Positions 1 to 7,682 of a stretch of 11,955 nucleotides of DNA are shown here, one piece after another (the stretch's first letter is position 1; each line of letters opens with the position of its first letter). The DNA is taken from NCBI GenBank assembly GCA_011048585.1, contig DSDS01000004.1, positions 1 through 11,955 of the forward strand, read 5' to 3'. The position numbers and the translations under genes were made by a program. The notes beneath the pieces were generated by a model. The model was not told the DNA's origin and did not search any database. It saw only the letters and a list, made by a program, of their open reading frames with translations. The DNA comes from Desulfurivibrio alkaliphilus. GTDB lineage: Bacteria; Desulfobacterota; Desulfobulbia; Desulfobulbales; Desulfurivibrionaceae.

Positions 1-1
1 C

Positions 2-817
2 AAGGCGATCATTCCGGTCCACCTCTACGGCCAATGTGCCGATATGACCCCCCTGCTGGAGCTGGCCCAACGATTTGGCCTGGCGGTGGTGGAGGATGCG
101 GCCCAGGCCATCGGGGCCCTCTATCCGCCGGCCCGGGCGACCGCTAAAGATGGGTGGCGGCGGGCCGGCAGTATGGGAGATGCCGGTTGTTTCTCCTTTT
201 TCCCCAGCAAGAATCTGGGGGGCATCGGAGATGGCGGCATGGTGATTTGCCGGGACGCGGCCCTGGCCGAGAAAATCCGCATTCTCCGGATACATGGCAG
301 CGCCCCCAAATATCATCACAGCCTGGTGGGCGGGAATTTTCGTTTGGATCCGATCCAGGCGGTGGTGCTGGAGATCAAGCTGGGCCATCTGCCGGCCTGG
401 CATGCCGCCCGTCGAGACAACGCCGAGCGCTACCGGCGGCTTTTTGCCGACTCCGGCCTGCTGGAGGATGGTTCCGTCCTTCTGCCCGCCGCCGTTTACC
501 GGGAACAGGCCCAGGCGGCCGGGATTGATGATTATCATATCTATAACCAGTTCGTCCCCCGGTTTGCCCGGCGTGACGAGCTGTTGGCCCACCTGCGGCA
601 GGCCGGGATCGGTTGCGAGATCTATTATCCGGTGCCGCTGCATAAACAGGGGTGCGTGGCGGAACTGGGCTACCACGAGCAGGTATTTCCGGAAGCGGAA
701 CGGGCCGCCCGTGAAACCCTGGCTTTGCCCATCTATCCCGAGCTGACCGAGGAGATGCAACGGGAGGTGGTGGCCGCCATCAACTCGTTTTATCGGGGGG
801 AACGGCGGGGGGGATGA
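2..817 (+). CDS. DegT/DnrJ/EryC1/StrS-family PLP-dependent sugar aminotransferase (5' truncated)
   Basis: The reading frame is open from the left edge, so the N-terminus is missing; the first visible Met (position 44) is internal, because the preceding residues KAIIPVHLYGQCAD are typical family sequence. Family members transfer an amino group from Glu or Gln to a keto sugar nucleotide, making amino sugars for surface polysaccharides. Visible family features are VVEDAAQAIGA (the Asp that contacts the PLP ring nitrogen) and FFPSKNLGGIGDGG, whose Lys (codon 209-211) is the expected Schiff-base lysine. Further on are a GGNFRLDPIQA segment and the C-terminal YYPVPLH motif. Roughly 110-120 N-terminal residues should lie outside the window, judging from the usual lysine position near 185. 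The stop overlaps the next start as ATGA (814-817), implying translational coupling with the TPR/beta-barrel gene. Substrate cannot be told from the sequence. The family call is very secure. Confidence 0.95.
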   Translation, partial: KAIIPVHLYGQCADMTPLLELAQRFGLAVVEDAAQAIGALYPPARATAKDGWRRAGSMGDAGCFSFFPSKNLGGIGDGGMVICRDAALAEKIRILRIHGSAPKYHHSLVGGNFRLDPIQAVVLEIKLGHLPAWHAARRDNAERYRRLFADSGLLEDGSVLLPAAVYREQAQAAGIDDYHIYNQFVPRFARRDELLAHLRQAGIGCEIYYPVPLHKQGCVAELGYHEQVFPEAERAARETLALPIYPELTEEMQREVVAAINSFYRGERRGG

Positions 818-3800
818 TACTCCAGCGCTGGCCGCCATGGCCGCTGTTCCGGGGGAGCAAATGGCCGGCGATCTGGGCTTTTGTTCTGCTGCTTTCGGTC
901 GGCGGCGGTTACTCCTTGGCCGGGGAGGTTGCGCCCTTGGTGCCGGAGCGGGAAATTGTCCTGCTGGAAGCGGTGATCCCGGCCTGGAAACTGCGCTGGG
1001 ATGAGGCTCGCGCCCTGGTCCGCCGGGGTCGGCTGCCGCAAGCGGCCCAGCTTTATGAGGAGTTGCTGGCCGGTGCAATGCCGTCGCGCCAGGCCCGCTG
1101 GGAACTGGCCCGGGTCTGGCAAAGCCTGGGGGAGCATGATCGCGCGCTCTACCACTTTGAGTTGCTGTGGGAAGCCGAGCCGGAAAATTATGAATACAGC
1201 CGGGGGTTGGCTTTTGCTCTGCTGGCCACCGGGCGCTTTGGTCGCTCCGCCGAACTGCTGGCCGGGCTGCTGAGCCGTAATCCCGAAGAGCCACGGCTGC
1301 TGGCGGCCCTGGTTGAGGCCCATCTGGCCATGGGCAATGGGGCCAAGGCCCTGCTCCCTTTGGAGAAGTTGGTGGGGTTGGCTCCCGATTATCCCGGCTT
1401 TACCGGCGGGCCGGCCCCGGGGGCGACCGCCAGTGAGAGCCTGGCCCGGCTCTACCGCGAACTGGGACAGGTGGATCGGGCCCGGGATTTGAGCCGGCGT
1501 TTGGCCGAGCCAATCGAAGCTGATCCCAGGTTGCTGATTCTGGCCGCGGATGTTCACGAAGAGCTGGGCTTGCGCCGGCAGGCGGCGGCTTATTGGCGGC
1601 GGGTGGTGGACAGCGGTTTCGATTATCCCCGGGCCGCCATCCGTCTGGAAGCCTACCTGCTCGACGAAGGTCACGGCGAAGAGGCCCTCTCCCGGCTGCT
1701 CCCCCGGTTGGCGGCCAATCCCGATGACCCTCAGCTGCTCCGGCGTACCTCCCAGGTATATCTGGGCATGACCCTCTTTGAACAAGCCCTGCCTCATCTG
1801 GAACGTTACCTGGAACTGAATCCCGCCGACCGGGAGTCCCTGCTGCTGCTGCTGGATATCTATAACGCCCTGCACAAAGAGGCCGAGGCCCTGGTGACCC
1901 TGGAGCGGCTGTTGGCCCTGGAGGGGGAGACGGCCCCGGATAAACTGCTCCAGGCGGCTTTGCTTTATGAGGAGCGGGGGGAGAAGCTGCGGGCCTTTGA
2001 GCTCTATGGCCGGGTTTTGGCGCAGCGCCCCGGGGATCCGCAGCTGCTGGCCAGGCAGTTGCGCCTACTGGATCTGCTGGGGCGAGACGCCGAGGCCCGG
2101 GAGATCATGGCCTGGCCCGAAAACGCCCGCCAGGCCGCCGCTATTTTAGCGGCCTGGCACGAACTGGACCCCGACAACCATCCGGTGACGCTCTCGTTGG
2201 CTTTGGCCTATCTGGAGGGGAGCAGGCTGGCGGAGAGCGCGGAGCTGCTGGCCCGTCTGGAGAGAGTCGGATTCGACCAACCCCAATTTTTCTGGGCCCG
2301 GGCTTTGCTGCGGGAGCGGCAGCAGCTTCCTTACGCGGCCTGGCAGGATTATGAGCGGCTTTTGCTCCAGGTTCCACAAAGAGAGGAGGCTCGGTGGCGG
2401 GCTCTGGAGCTGGCGGTCAGCTTGGGCTTGCCGGAGCGGGTGGAGGAGCATCTCCGTCATCTGGCCCTCGCGGCGGCCGATCACGCCGCCCTCCTGGCGC
2501 GGGCGGCGGCAAGGATCGAAGTTTTGGACCTGGCCGGCGGCCACCGGGCCTTGGGTGCCATGCAACCGGAAACGACCGTCCCCGAAGAGCGGGTTGGGCT
2601 GCTGCTGACCCAGGCCCGACTTTTTTCCTTGGCCGGTCTGCTTCCCGAGGCGGAACAGTCATTGCGCCTGGCGTTGCTGGATGGGGTGAGGTCGGTGGAG
2701 GTTTACCGGGCTCTCTTTGAGTTGACCCTGGCCGACGGCCGTTCGGCGGAGGCCGCGATCTGGCTGACCGCCCTGGAGCAGCGGTGGCCCTCTTTCCCTC
2801 TTGATTCAAAGCGGATCGATGATCGACAGCTGGTCATGGAGGGGAGAGAGGCCCTGCCCGAGTTGCTGCGGGTACGGCTGTGGCTGGCTGAAGGGGACTA
2901 CCGCCAGGCTCTGCGTCTGCTGCGCCGGCTGCCGCGGGAGGGCGACGGCATGGAACGTTTGCTGGCGACCGCGGTCGGCAGGTTGCTGCTTGACAACCTT
3001 TTGTGGCAGGCCGAAAGCCTGCTGCAGGAGGAACTGCTTGACCGGGAGGAGCCTGGGCCGGAGGCCCTGGTTCTGGCCGCCTTGGTCAACGAACGGCGGG
3101 GTCGGTTGGAGGAGCGGGAGAATTTCCTGGTCCGGGCCCGAGAGTGGGCCCTCCTCGATCCCGGACGGGTCCTGATCCTGGCTGAAATTTTGGCCCGCTA
3201 CGGACTGCATCAGGAGGCGGTGACGCTGCTGGGTTCAGCGGCGGAACTTCTGCCCCATTCGTTGCGGGGGGGGCTGCAACTGGCCGATTCCCTGGCGGCC
3301 GCCGGTCGGAAAAGCGCCGCCCTTGCTCAGCTGGATCGGATGCTGGAGGTTTATCCCCAACTGTTTGTGATCCAGTCCCGGCGGTTGCGGCTGCTGTTTG
3401 GCGGTGGCCGTCTGGATGAGGTGGTGGAGTTGGCCGATGGGCTGGCCCTTGCCCATCCCTGGGCCGGACCCAGTCTGACCCTGACCAAAGTTCACGCCTT
3501 GTGGATGCAGCGGCAGTGGCGACCGGCCTTAAACGAATTGGCTGAAAAGCTTCAGCCGCCGGTGAACACCTTGTTCGCCGCGGCGGCCGCAGAGGCGCGG
3601 GTATCGGTGCCGGCCGACGAGCCACCGCCGCCCTGGCGTCGGCTGGCCGGAGCGGTCAACCCCCTGAGCGCCTTCATTGACAAGGTGATGACCCCTTCCT
3701 ATGCCGCGGCCCTGCAACCCGGCGATGACGAGGTGCGTCGGCTGGCGGCTCCCCTTTATGCCCAATACCGCCGCCAGCAGCGTTTCGCCCTGGAGTTGCA

Positions 3801-4908
3801 GGCCCGGCAATCCGTGGAACAGCGGGAATTTTTTGCCGCCCTGCGAGCCTTTGAGCGCCTCGCCCAGGAATATCCCGATGAGGGGCCGTTGCTTTATGAT
3901 CTGGCCGGCCTCTACAGCCGGCTGGAGCGGCTGGAGCCGGAGGCGGCCATCTATCGGCAACTGACCGCCGAGCAGGTGCAATATCCGGGGCTCACCGGGG
4001 CTCGCTTGCGCAACGAGTTGAAACGCCAGCCCCGCTCATCCCTCCACCATGAGTACCGTCGGGAAGAGGGAAGGGACGGCCATAAAGCCATGGTCAGCCA
4101 GCGCTGGACCGCCTCCCATTGGCTGGCCCCCTATCTGGGGCACGAGTTTGACCTGGCCGTTTCCTCTCTGCGCTACCGTGATCCCGATGGCCCGGAAACC
4201 GCACGTGGACGGCAGGCGGAGTTGCTTTATCGCCGTGACGCTTTTGCCGAAGTGGATCTGCTGCTCGGGATCGGGGCCTGGAGCCTGAGTGATGGCCCGG
4301 AACACCTGCTGGGCCGGGCCGAGATCGCCGGTGACTTCGGGGATCGATTCCGGGGGAGTCTGGCCTATCGGCGGCAGGTGGTGGAGGATACCCTGGAAGC
4401 TGTCCGGCGCGGGATTCGAGCCGAATCCTACTCGGCGGAAGCGGTCATCGACCTGCTGCCTCGCCTGGAGGCGGGGGCCGGTTATGGTTTACTGGACTAT
4501 TCCGACGGCAATCGCACCCACGGTTATGACCTCTGGGCCGGATATACCATTTTTACCGACCCGACCCTGCTGAACGTCCGCTATATCTACGATTTTAAGG
4601 ATTCATCGCAAAAAACGCCCGTGGGCGATCATCCCTATTGGGCCCCGGCCAATTACTGGCGTAAAATTGTGGAGTTTTCCTTCCGCCACCAGTTGACCGA
4701 CGATCCCTTTTGGCGCGATATTCCCCGTTACTACACCCTGCGTTACGCCGCCATCTACGATTCCGACGGTTATGTTCACCAGGAGCTGGCCGGCTCCCTC
4801 TTCCTGGAGTGGAGCCCCAGCCTGATCCTGGAGGCCGGACTGGAGTTGTGCAGCGCTCCCCGCTACCGCCGGCGCGAGTTCAGCACCACGCTTACTTACC
4901 GTTGGTAG
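814..4908 (+). CDS. TPR-repeat outer-membrane beta-barrel protein, probable exopolysaccharide export porin (PgaA/PelB/NfrA-like architecture)
   Basis: This 1364-residue protein begins with a signal peptide: a basic/aromatic n-region, a hydrophobic core around residues 19-36 (IWAFVLLLSVGGG), and a likely cut after SLA-36. Residues about 60-1060 are mostly TPR-like helix pairs (for example RALYHFELLWEAEPENYEY and AALLYEERGEKLRAFELYGR). They are interrupted near 919-970 by a Pro/Ala-rich stretch (PADEPPPPW). From about K1070 the sequence changes to alternating aromatic/polar beta strands (HEYRREEGRDG, LWAGYTIFTDPTLLNVRYIY) and ends in TTLTYRW, the terminal aromatic expected for Bam-assembled barrels. 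About 295 residues would fit a PgaA-sized barrel. In PgaA, PelB and NfrA the TPRs scaffold periplasmic modification or synthase partners while the barrel exports the polymer; the role here is inferred from architecture and the coupled aminotransferase. GGGGGGAA at 795-802 is a poor ribosome site, consistent with coupling. The exact family is not resolved. Confidence 0.85.
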   Translation: MILQRWPPWPLFRGSKWPAIWAFVLLLSVGGGYSLAGEVAPLVPEREIVLLEAVIPAWKLRWDEARALVRRGRLPQAAQLYEELLAGAMPSRQARWELARVWQSLGEHDRALYHFELLWEAEPENYEYSRGLAFALLATGRFGRSAELLAGLLSRNPEEPRLLAALVEAHLAMGNGAKALLPLEKLVGLAPDYPGFTGGPAPGATASESLARLYRELGQVDRARDLSRRLAEPIEADPRLLILAADVHEELGLRRQAAAYWRRVVDSGFDYPRAAIRLEAYLLDEGHGEEALSRLLPRLAANPDDPQLLRRTSQVYLGMTLFEQALPHLERYLELNPADRESLLLLLDIYNALHKEAEALVTLERLLALEGETAPDKLLQAALLYEERGEKLRAFELYGRVLAQRPGDPQLLARQLRLLDLLGRDAEAREIMAWPENARQAAAILAAWHELDPDNHPVTLSLALAYLEGSRLAESAELLARLERVGFDQPQFFWARALLRERQQLPYAAWQDYERLLLQVPQREEARWRALELAVSLGLPERVEEHLRHLALAAADHAALLARAAARIEVLDLAGGHRALGAMQPETTVPEERVGLLLTQARLFSLAGLLPEAEQSLRLALLDGVRSVEVYRALFELTLADGRSAEAAIWLTALEQRWPSFPLDSKRIDDRQLVMEGREALPELLRVRLWLAEGDYRQALRLLRRLPREGDGMERLLATAVGRLLLDNLLWQAESLLQEELLDREEPGPEALVLAALVNERRGRLEERENFLVRAREWALLDPGRVLILAEILARYGLHQEAVTLLGSAAELLPHSLRGGLQLADSLAAAGRKSAALAQLDRMLEVYPQLFVIQSRRLRLLFGGGRLDEVVELADGLALAHPWAGPSLTLTKVHALWMQRQWRPALNELAEKLQPPVNTLFAAAAAEARVSVPADEPPPPWRRLAGAVNPLSAFIDKVMTPSYAAALQPGDDEVRRLAAPLYAQYRRQQRFALELQARQSVEQREFFAALRAFERLAQEYPDEGPLLYDLAGLYSRLERLEPEAAIYRQLTAEQVQYPGLTGARLRNELKRQPRSSLHHEYRREEGRDGHKAMVSQRWTASHWLAPYLGHEFDLAVSSLRYRDPDGPETARGRQAELLYRRDAFAEVDLLLGIGAWSLSDGPEHLLGRAEIAGDFGDRFRGSLAYRRQVVEDTLEAVRRGIRAESYSAEAVIDLLPRLEAGAGYGLLDYSDGNRTHGYDLWAGYTIFTDPTLLNVRYIYDFKDSSQKTPVGDHPYWAPANYWRKIVEFSFRHQLTDDPFWRDIPRYYTLRYAAIYDSDGYVHQELAGSLFLEWSPSLILEAGLELCSAPRYRRREFSTTLTYRW

Positions 4909-4941
4909 GGCTTCGGCCACGGGGGCCGGGACGCCCCCGTG
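4909..4941 (+). terminator. GC-rich hairpins directly after the TPR/beta-barrel gene
   Basis: Immediately after the TAG stop are two overlapping hairpins: GGC-TTCG-GCC (4909-4918, a UUCG tetraloop) and a perfect 9-bp stem CACGGGGGC/GCCCCCGTG (4918-4926 with 4933-4941, 6-base loop). No T-run follows, so this is either a mRNA 3'-end stabiliser, a weak or Rho-assisted terminator, or the 3' boundary of the operon. Seen directly; function inferred. Confidence 0.5.
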
Positions 4942-4949
4942 ACTCGGGG

Positions 4950-4978
4950 TTGCAATCCCTGATGTGGTATGGTAATAA
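4950..4978 (+). promoter_or_regulatory. Candidate sigma70-type promoter for greA
   Basis: TTGCAA (4950-4955) is followed, after a 17-base spacer, by TAATAA (4973-4978), which would start transcription near 4985. Matches are 4/6 and 3/6 to the consensus, so it is only moderate. An overlapping alternative is the extended -10 TGG-TATGGT at 4965-4973. Its placement upstream of the hairpin at 5002-5050 matters, because greA would then be expressed through that hairpin. Confidence 0.35.
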
Positions 4979-5001
4979 GCTGAAAAGTCAGTTGGTTTGA
5001 T

Positions 5002-5050
5002 TTGCGCCGTTTCGCCTGGCCGCTTGCCGGGGGAAACGGCGTGATTTTTT
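5002..5050 (+). terminator. Intrinsic terminator-like hairpin in the greA leader (possible attenuator)
   Basis: The stem pairs 5002-5013 with 5033-5044. Nine pairs are perfect (CGCCGTTTC/GAAACGGCG); the base extends by two G-U wobbles and one A-U. The 19-base loop can fold a small GGC/GCC inner stem. The stem is followed flush by T6 (5045-5050), the classic intrinsic terminator layout. It lies only 20 bases before the greA start and leaves no room for a promoter between the two. It is therefore either an attenuator in the greA transcript or the terminator of the upstream gene with greA read through it. Confidence 0.6.
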
Positions 5051-5056
5051 ATGGAT

Positions 5057-5063
5057 AAAGGAG
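5057..5063 (+). promoter_or_regulatory. greA ribosome binding site
   Basis: AAAGGAG sits 7 bases before GTG-5071 and 10 before ATG-5074, so it supports a start at this point but cannot choose between the two adjacent codons. Confidence 0.7.
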
Positions 5064-5070
5064 AAAGAAC

Positions 5071-5559
5071 GTGATGGTTGAGCGAATCCCCATGACCCGC
5101 AGCGGCCACGAAAAACTTCGTCTGGAGTTGAATCAGCTACAACGTCAGGAGCGGCCGCAGGTGATCAAGGCGATCGAAGTGGCCAGGGGACACGGCGATC
5201 TCAAGGAAAACGCCGAGTACCACGCGGCCAAAGAGAGGCAGAGCCATATTGAAGGCCGGATTATGGAGCTGAAGGATAAGCTGTCCCGGGCTGAAGTGAT
5301 CGAGGTTGCCGATCTGGACTGCGAGCGGGTGGTTTTCGGCGTGGTGGTGAAGCTGGTGGATCTGGATACCGACGAGGAGGTCAGCTACCAGTTGCTGGGC
5401 CCGGAGGAGGCCAGGGTCGAAACCGGCAGCATCTCGGTGCTCTCGCCGCTGGGCCGGGCGATGATCGGCAAGTCGGTGGGGGATGAGGTGGTGGTGAAGA
5501 CCCCCGGCGGGGTGCGGCAGTTTGAGGTGCTGGAGATTACCTTGCCGCCGGCTGAATGA
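5071..5559 (+). CDS. greA: Transcription elongation factor GreA
   Basis: GreA enters the RNA polymerase secondary channel and stimulates cleavage of the 3' end of backtracked RNA, rescuing stalled complexes. The protein is 162 residues (E. coli 158). An N-terminal coiled coil (about residues 10-78) carries the tip motif GHGDLKENAEYHAA. Its acidic D43 and E46 correspond to E. coli D41/E44, which hold the catalytic Mg. A C-terminal FKBP-like domain follows, with SPLGRAMIGKSVGDEV and a FEVLEI ending. The start is GTG-5071 or ATG-5074 behind AAAGGAG; the ATG matches the usual protein length slightly better. The upstream leader holds a promoter candidate and a terminator-like hairpin. The 3' end overlaps the convergent tetR-type gene by 23 bases. 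Family identity is not in doubt. Confidence 0.97.
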   Translation: MMVERIPMTRSGHEKLRLELNQLQRQERPQVIKAIEVARGHGDLKENAEYHAAKERQSHIEGRIMELKDKLSRAEVIEVADLDCERVVFGVVVKLVDLDTDEEVSYQLLGPEEARVETGSISVLSPLGRAMIGKSVGDEVVVKTPGGVRQFEVLEITLPPAE

Positions 5560-6139
5560 TCCCGTTGATGAAGATCGCCGAGATCTGCTCGGCGGTCTCA
5601 TGGATGGAGTAACTGTGGTCGGGGGAGAGGATCCAGAGCCGGGCGGTTTCGTCCAGGGCCCCGAAAAAAGCCCGCTTGAAAACCCCGGGCAGAACATCCG
5701 GCCGGAATACCCCCAGCTCCTGCCCTTTTCTGACAATACCGGAGATGATGTCGAGATACTCGCTGAACTTGGTGTTGCGGTATTCTCGCATAAACTTGTT
5801 GCTTTGTCGCAACTCCATCTGCAGCACTTCCGCCAGCTCCCGGCGATCATCCATCATCTGCAGATGGTGGGTGGCGAAGATCCGCAGCATCTCCCGGGGA
5901 TTGTCGTCGGCCTTCGATTCAAGCAGCAGCTTGACTTCCATGATTATCTTGCCGATCTCCTCTTCGAACAGTGAGATCAGGATGTCGTATTTGTTGTTAA
6001 AGTACAGGTAGATGGTGCCGTCGGCCACCTGGGCTTCCTTGGCGATATCGGAGATCCGGGCATGGAAGAACCCCTTGCGGGAAAAAACTCTGATTGCCGC
6101 CTCAAGAATCTTGGAATGCTTGTCTGCGGTGCGGATCAT
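5537..6139 (-). CDS. TetR/AcrR-family regulator, Bacillus FadR (YsiA)-like
   Basis: This is a 200-residue one-component repressor. Residues 8-55 form the TetR DNA-binding domain: KILEAAIRVFSRKGF, then the helix-turn-helix ISDIAKEAQVADGTIYLYF (29-47). The rest is the ligand-binding and dimerisation domain. VADGTIYLYF-NK-DILISLF and the later LQMELRQSN and ALDET segments closely resemble Bacillus FadR, which represses fatty-acid degradation genes and is released by long-chain acyl-CoA. Ligand and targets here are inferred; no fatty-acid gene lies in the window. The start has no clear Shine-Dalgarno sequence (CCATAGTAACC before ATG). Upstream are a good promoter and a TGAATG/CATTCA palindrome suggesting autorepression. 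The 3' end overlaps greA by 23 bases with no terminator between them. TetR family is certain, FadR-like subtype likely. Confidence 0.92.
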   Translation of the reverse strand: MIRTADKHSKILEAAIRVFSRKGFFHARISDIAKEAQVADGTIYLYFNNKYDILISLFEEEIGKIIMEVKLLLESKADDNPREMLRIFATHHLQMMDDRRELAEVLQMELRQSNKFMREYRNTKFSEYLDIISGIVRKGQELGVFRPDVLPGVFKRAFFGALDETARLWILSPDHSYSIHETAEQISAIFINGIIQPAAR

Positions 6140-6207
6140 GGTTACTATGGCACGGTTCAGGAAACGTAAAGGGGCGGATCGCGGCCCCCGGATCAGCTAA
6201 AGCTGGC

Positions 6208-6221
6208 TGAATGCTCATTCA
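6208..6221. promoter_or_regulatory. Candidate operator for the TetR/FadR-like regulator
   Basis: TGAATG-CT-CATTCA is a perfect 6-bp inverted repeat with a 2-base centre. The arms equal those of the Bacillus FadR box as I recall it (TGAATGA-N4-TCATTCA), but the arms are closer together. It lies about 5-18 bases downstream of the transcription start predicted for the regulator gene, a standard roadblock or autorepression position. It is 68 bases upstream of that gene's start codon. Confidence 0.55.
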
Positions 6222-6232
6222 TTATTCCCGGC

Positions 6233-6262
6233 ATCCTATTCGGAACCGGAGATCGGTGTCAA
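6233..6262 (-). promoter_or_regulatory. Promoter of the TetR-family gene
   Basis: On the minus strand a perfect TTGACA (-35, 6262-6257) is followed after 18 bases by TAGGAT (-10, 6238-6233; 4/6 match). The predicted start is near 6226, right before the TGAATG/CATTCA palindrome. The leader of about 85 bases contains a GGGGC/GCCCC hairpin possibility (6171-6188) and no obvious ribosome site. Confidence 0.55.
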
Positions 6263-6307
6263 GGACAATATGTTACATCGTATATCCAATGATCCCGTTT
6301 GCACTGC

Positions 6308-6337
6308 TTGACAAAAGCGAGGCTAAAACGGTAACCT
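6308..6337 (+). promoter_or_regulatory. Candidate promoter for the purD-led operon
   Basis: A perfect TTGACA at 6308-6313 is followed after 18 bases by TAACCT (6332-6337), which keeps the three most conserved -10 positions (T1, A2, T6) and no others. A GATAAT hexamer at 6344-6349 is a better -10 but has no -35 at the right distance. This leaves a leader of about 45 bases before purD. Moderate to weak evidence. Confidence 0.4.
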
Positions 6338-6389
6338 GCCAGTGATAATTAGACTCTCCACCATCGGTAATATTCTGCAGGGGAAGAAG

Positions 6390-7682
6390 ATGAAAATATT
6401 GATTGTCGGCTCGGGTGGGCGTGAACATGCCCTGGCCTGGAGTATGGCCCGCTCGCCGCGGGTCAGCGCGGTCTATTGTGCTCCGGCCAATGCCGGAATC
6501 GCCGAAATTGCCACTCCGGTGGCGATCGCGCCCAATGAGGGCGGGGCTTTGGCCGACTTTGCCCGGCGGGAGGGGATCGATCTCACCGTGGTGGGGCCGG
6601 AGGGCCCCCTGAGTCAAGGTCTGGTTGACCTTTTCCTGGCCCGGGGCCTGCGGGTTTTTGGCCCCACCCGGCGGGCCGCCGCCCTGGAGGGCAGCAAGGT
6701 TTTCATGAAAAATCTGTTGCGGAAATATAAGATCCCCTCGGCGGCTTACGCGGTGTTTGACAGCCGTGAACAGGCGGTTGCCCATCTGGATAGCATCAAT
6801 TTTCCAGTGGTGGTGAAAGCCGACGGCCTGGCGGCCGGCAAGGGGGTTATCATTGCCGCCGACCGGGCCGAGGCCGTGGCCGCCCTTGACCTGATCATGG
6901 GTGACCGGGCCTTTGGCGAGGCCGGCAACCAGGTGGTGCTGGAGGAGTTTCTGGTCGGGGAAGAGGCCTCCTTTATAGCCTTTACCGACGGGAAAACCGT
7001 GTTGCCTTTGCCCAGCTCCCAGGATCATAAAGCGGCGTTTGATGGCGATCAGGGTCCCAATACCGGGGGAATGGGGGCCTACTCCCCCGCTCCGGTGCTG
7101 ACCCCCGAGCTGGAGCGCCAGGTGATGGAAAAGGTGATGTACCCCACGGTGGCGGCCATGGCGGCGGAGGGGCGGCCTTACAAGGGGATGCTCTATGCCG
7201 GATTGATGATCCGCGATGGAGAGGCCAAGGTTCTGGAGTTCAACTGCCGTTTCGGCGATCCCGAGGCGCAGCCGCTTCTGATGCGCTTGCGCGGTGATCT
7301 GGTGGAGGTGTTGGAGGCGGTGATCGATGAACGGCTGGACCGGATCACTCTTGATATCGATCCCCGGCCCACCGTTTGCGTGGTGATGGCCTCCGGTGGT
7401 TATCCGGGAGAATACAGCGTCGGGCACGAGATCAGCGGTCTGCCGGCGGCGGCAAAGCTTGAAGGGGTGGAGATTTTCCATGCCGGAACCCGGTCGGAGC
7501 AGGGGAAGCTGGTCAGCGCCGGCGGCCGGGTCCTGGGAGTATGCGCCATCGCGGAGACCCTGGAGTCGGCCATCGCCCGAGCCTATCAGGCGGTGGAGTT
7601 GATCTCCTGGCGGGATTGTCGCTATCGCCGCGATATTGGCCGTAAGGCCCTGCATCGACCCAGGGGCGCCGCCGATGGTTGA
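6390..7682 (+). CDS. purD: Phosphoribosylamine-glycine ligase (GAR synthetase)
   Basis: PurD catalyses ATP-dependent joining of phosphoribosylamine and glycine, the second step of de novo purine synthesis in the cytoplasm. The 430-residue protein matches the usual 420-430. It opens with MKILIVGSGGREHALAW (N-domain dinucleotide-fold loop), followed by the ATP-grasp part: FPVVVKADGLAAGKGV, VVLEEFLVGEEAS and GPNTGGMGAYSP. E283 and N285 in EFNCRFGDPEAQP are the expected metal ligands. The start at ATG-6390 is chosen because AGGGGAAGAAG (from 6379) precedes it and the protein begins exactly where the family does; an upstream GTG at 6342 would add 16 unsupported residues. It is the first gene of a plus-strand run and overlaps the next start by 8 bases (ATGGTTGA). 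The final 20 residues are variable. Confidence 0.97.
   Translation: MKILIVGSGGREHALAWSMARSPRVSAVYCAPANAGIAEIATPVAIAPNEGGALADFARREGIDLTVVGPEGPLSQGLVDLFLARGLRVFGPTRRAAALEGSKVFMKNLLRKYKIPSAAYAVFDSREQAVAHLDSINFPVVVKADGLAAGKGVIIAADRAEAVAALDLIMGDRAFGEAGNQVVLEEFLVGEEASFIAFTDGKTVLPLPSSQDHKAAFDGDQGPNTGGMGAYSPAPVLTPELERQVMEKVMYPTVAAMAAEGRPYKGMLYAGLMIRDGEAKVLEFNCRFGDPEAQPLLMRLRGDLVEVLEAVIDERLDRITLDIDPRPTVCVVMASGGYPGEYSVGHEISGLPAAAKLEGVEIFHAGTRSEQGKLVSAGGRVLGVCAIAETLESAIARAYQAVELISWRDCRYRRDIGRKALHRPRGAADG

Noticed and set aside
790..1875. Minus-strand open frame of 361 aa opposite the TPR gene
   Set aside because: Gln/Gly/Pro-rich shadow of Leu/Glu/Ala-rich TPR codons; the sense frame has a signal peptide and repeats.
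814..4000. Repeat-like sequence suggesting a DNA repeat array
   Set aside because: The periodicity is protein-level (diverged TPR helices); no identical DNA units or spacers are seen, so it is not CRISPR or tandem-repeat DNA.
6270..6278. Short palindrome ATGTTACAT between the divergent promoters
   Set aside because: Arms of 4 bp are expected by chance and it does not align with a promoter element in a telling way.
6342..6389. Upstream GTG start for purD
   Set aside because: PurD proteins begin at the MKILIVGSGGREHA segment, and the ribosome site sits just before ATG-6390.
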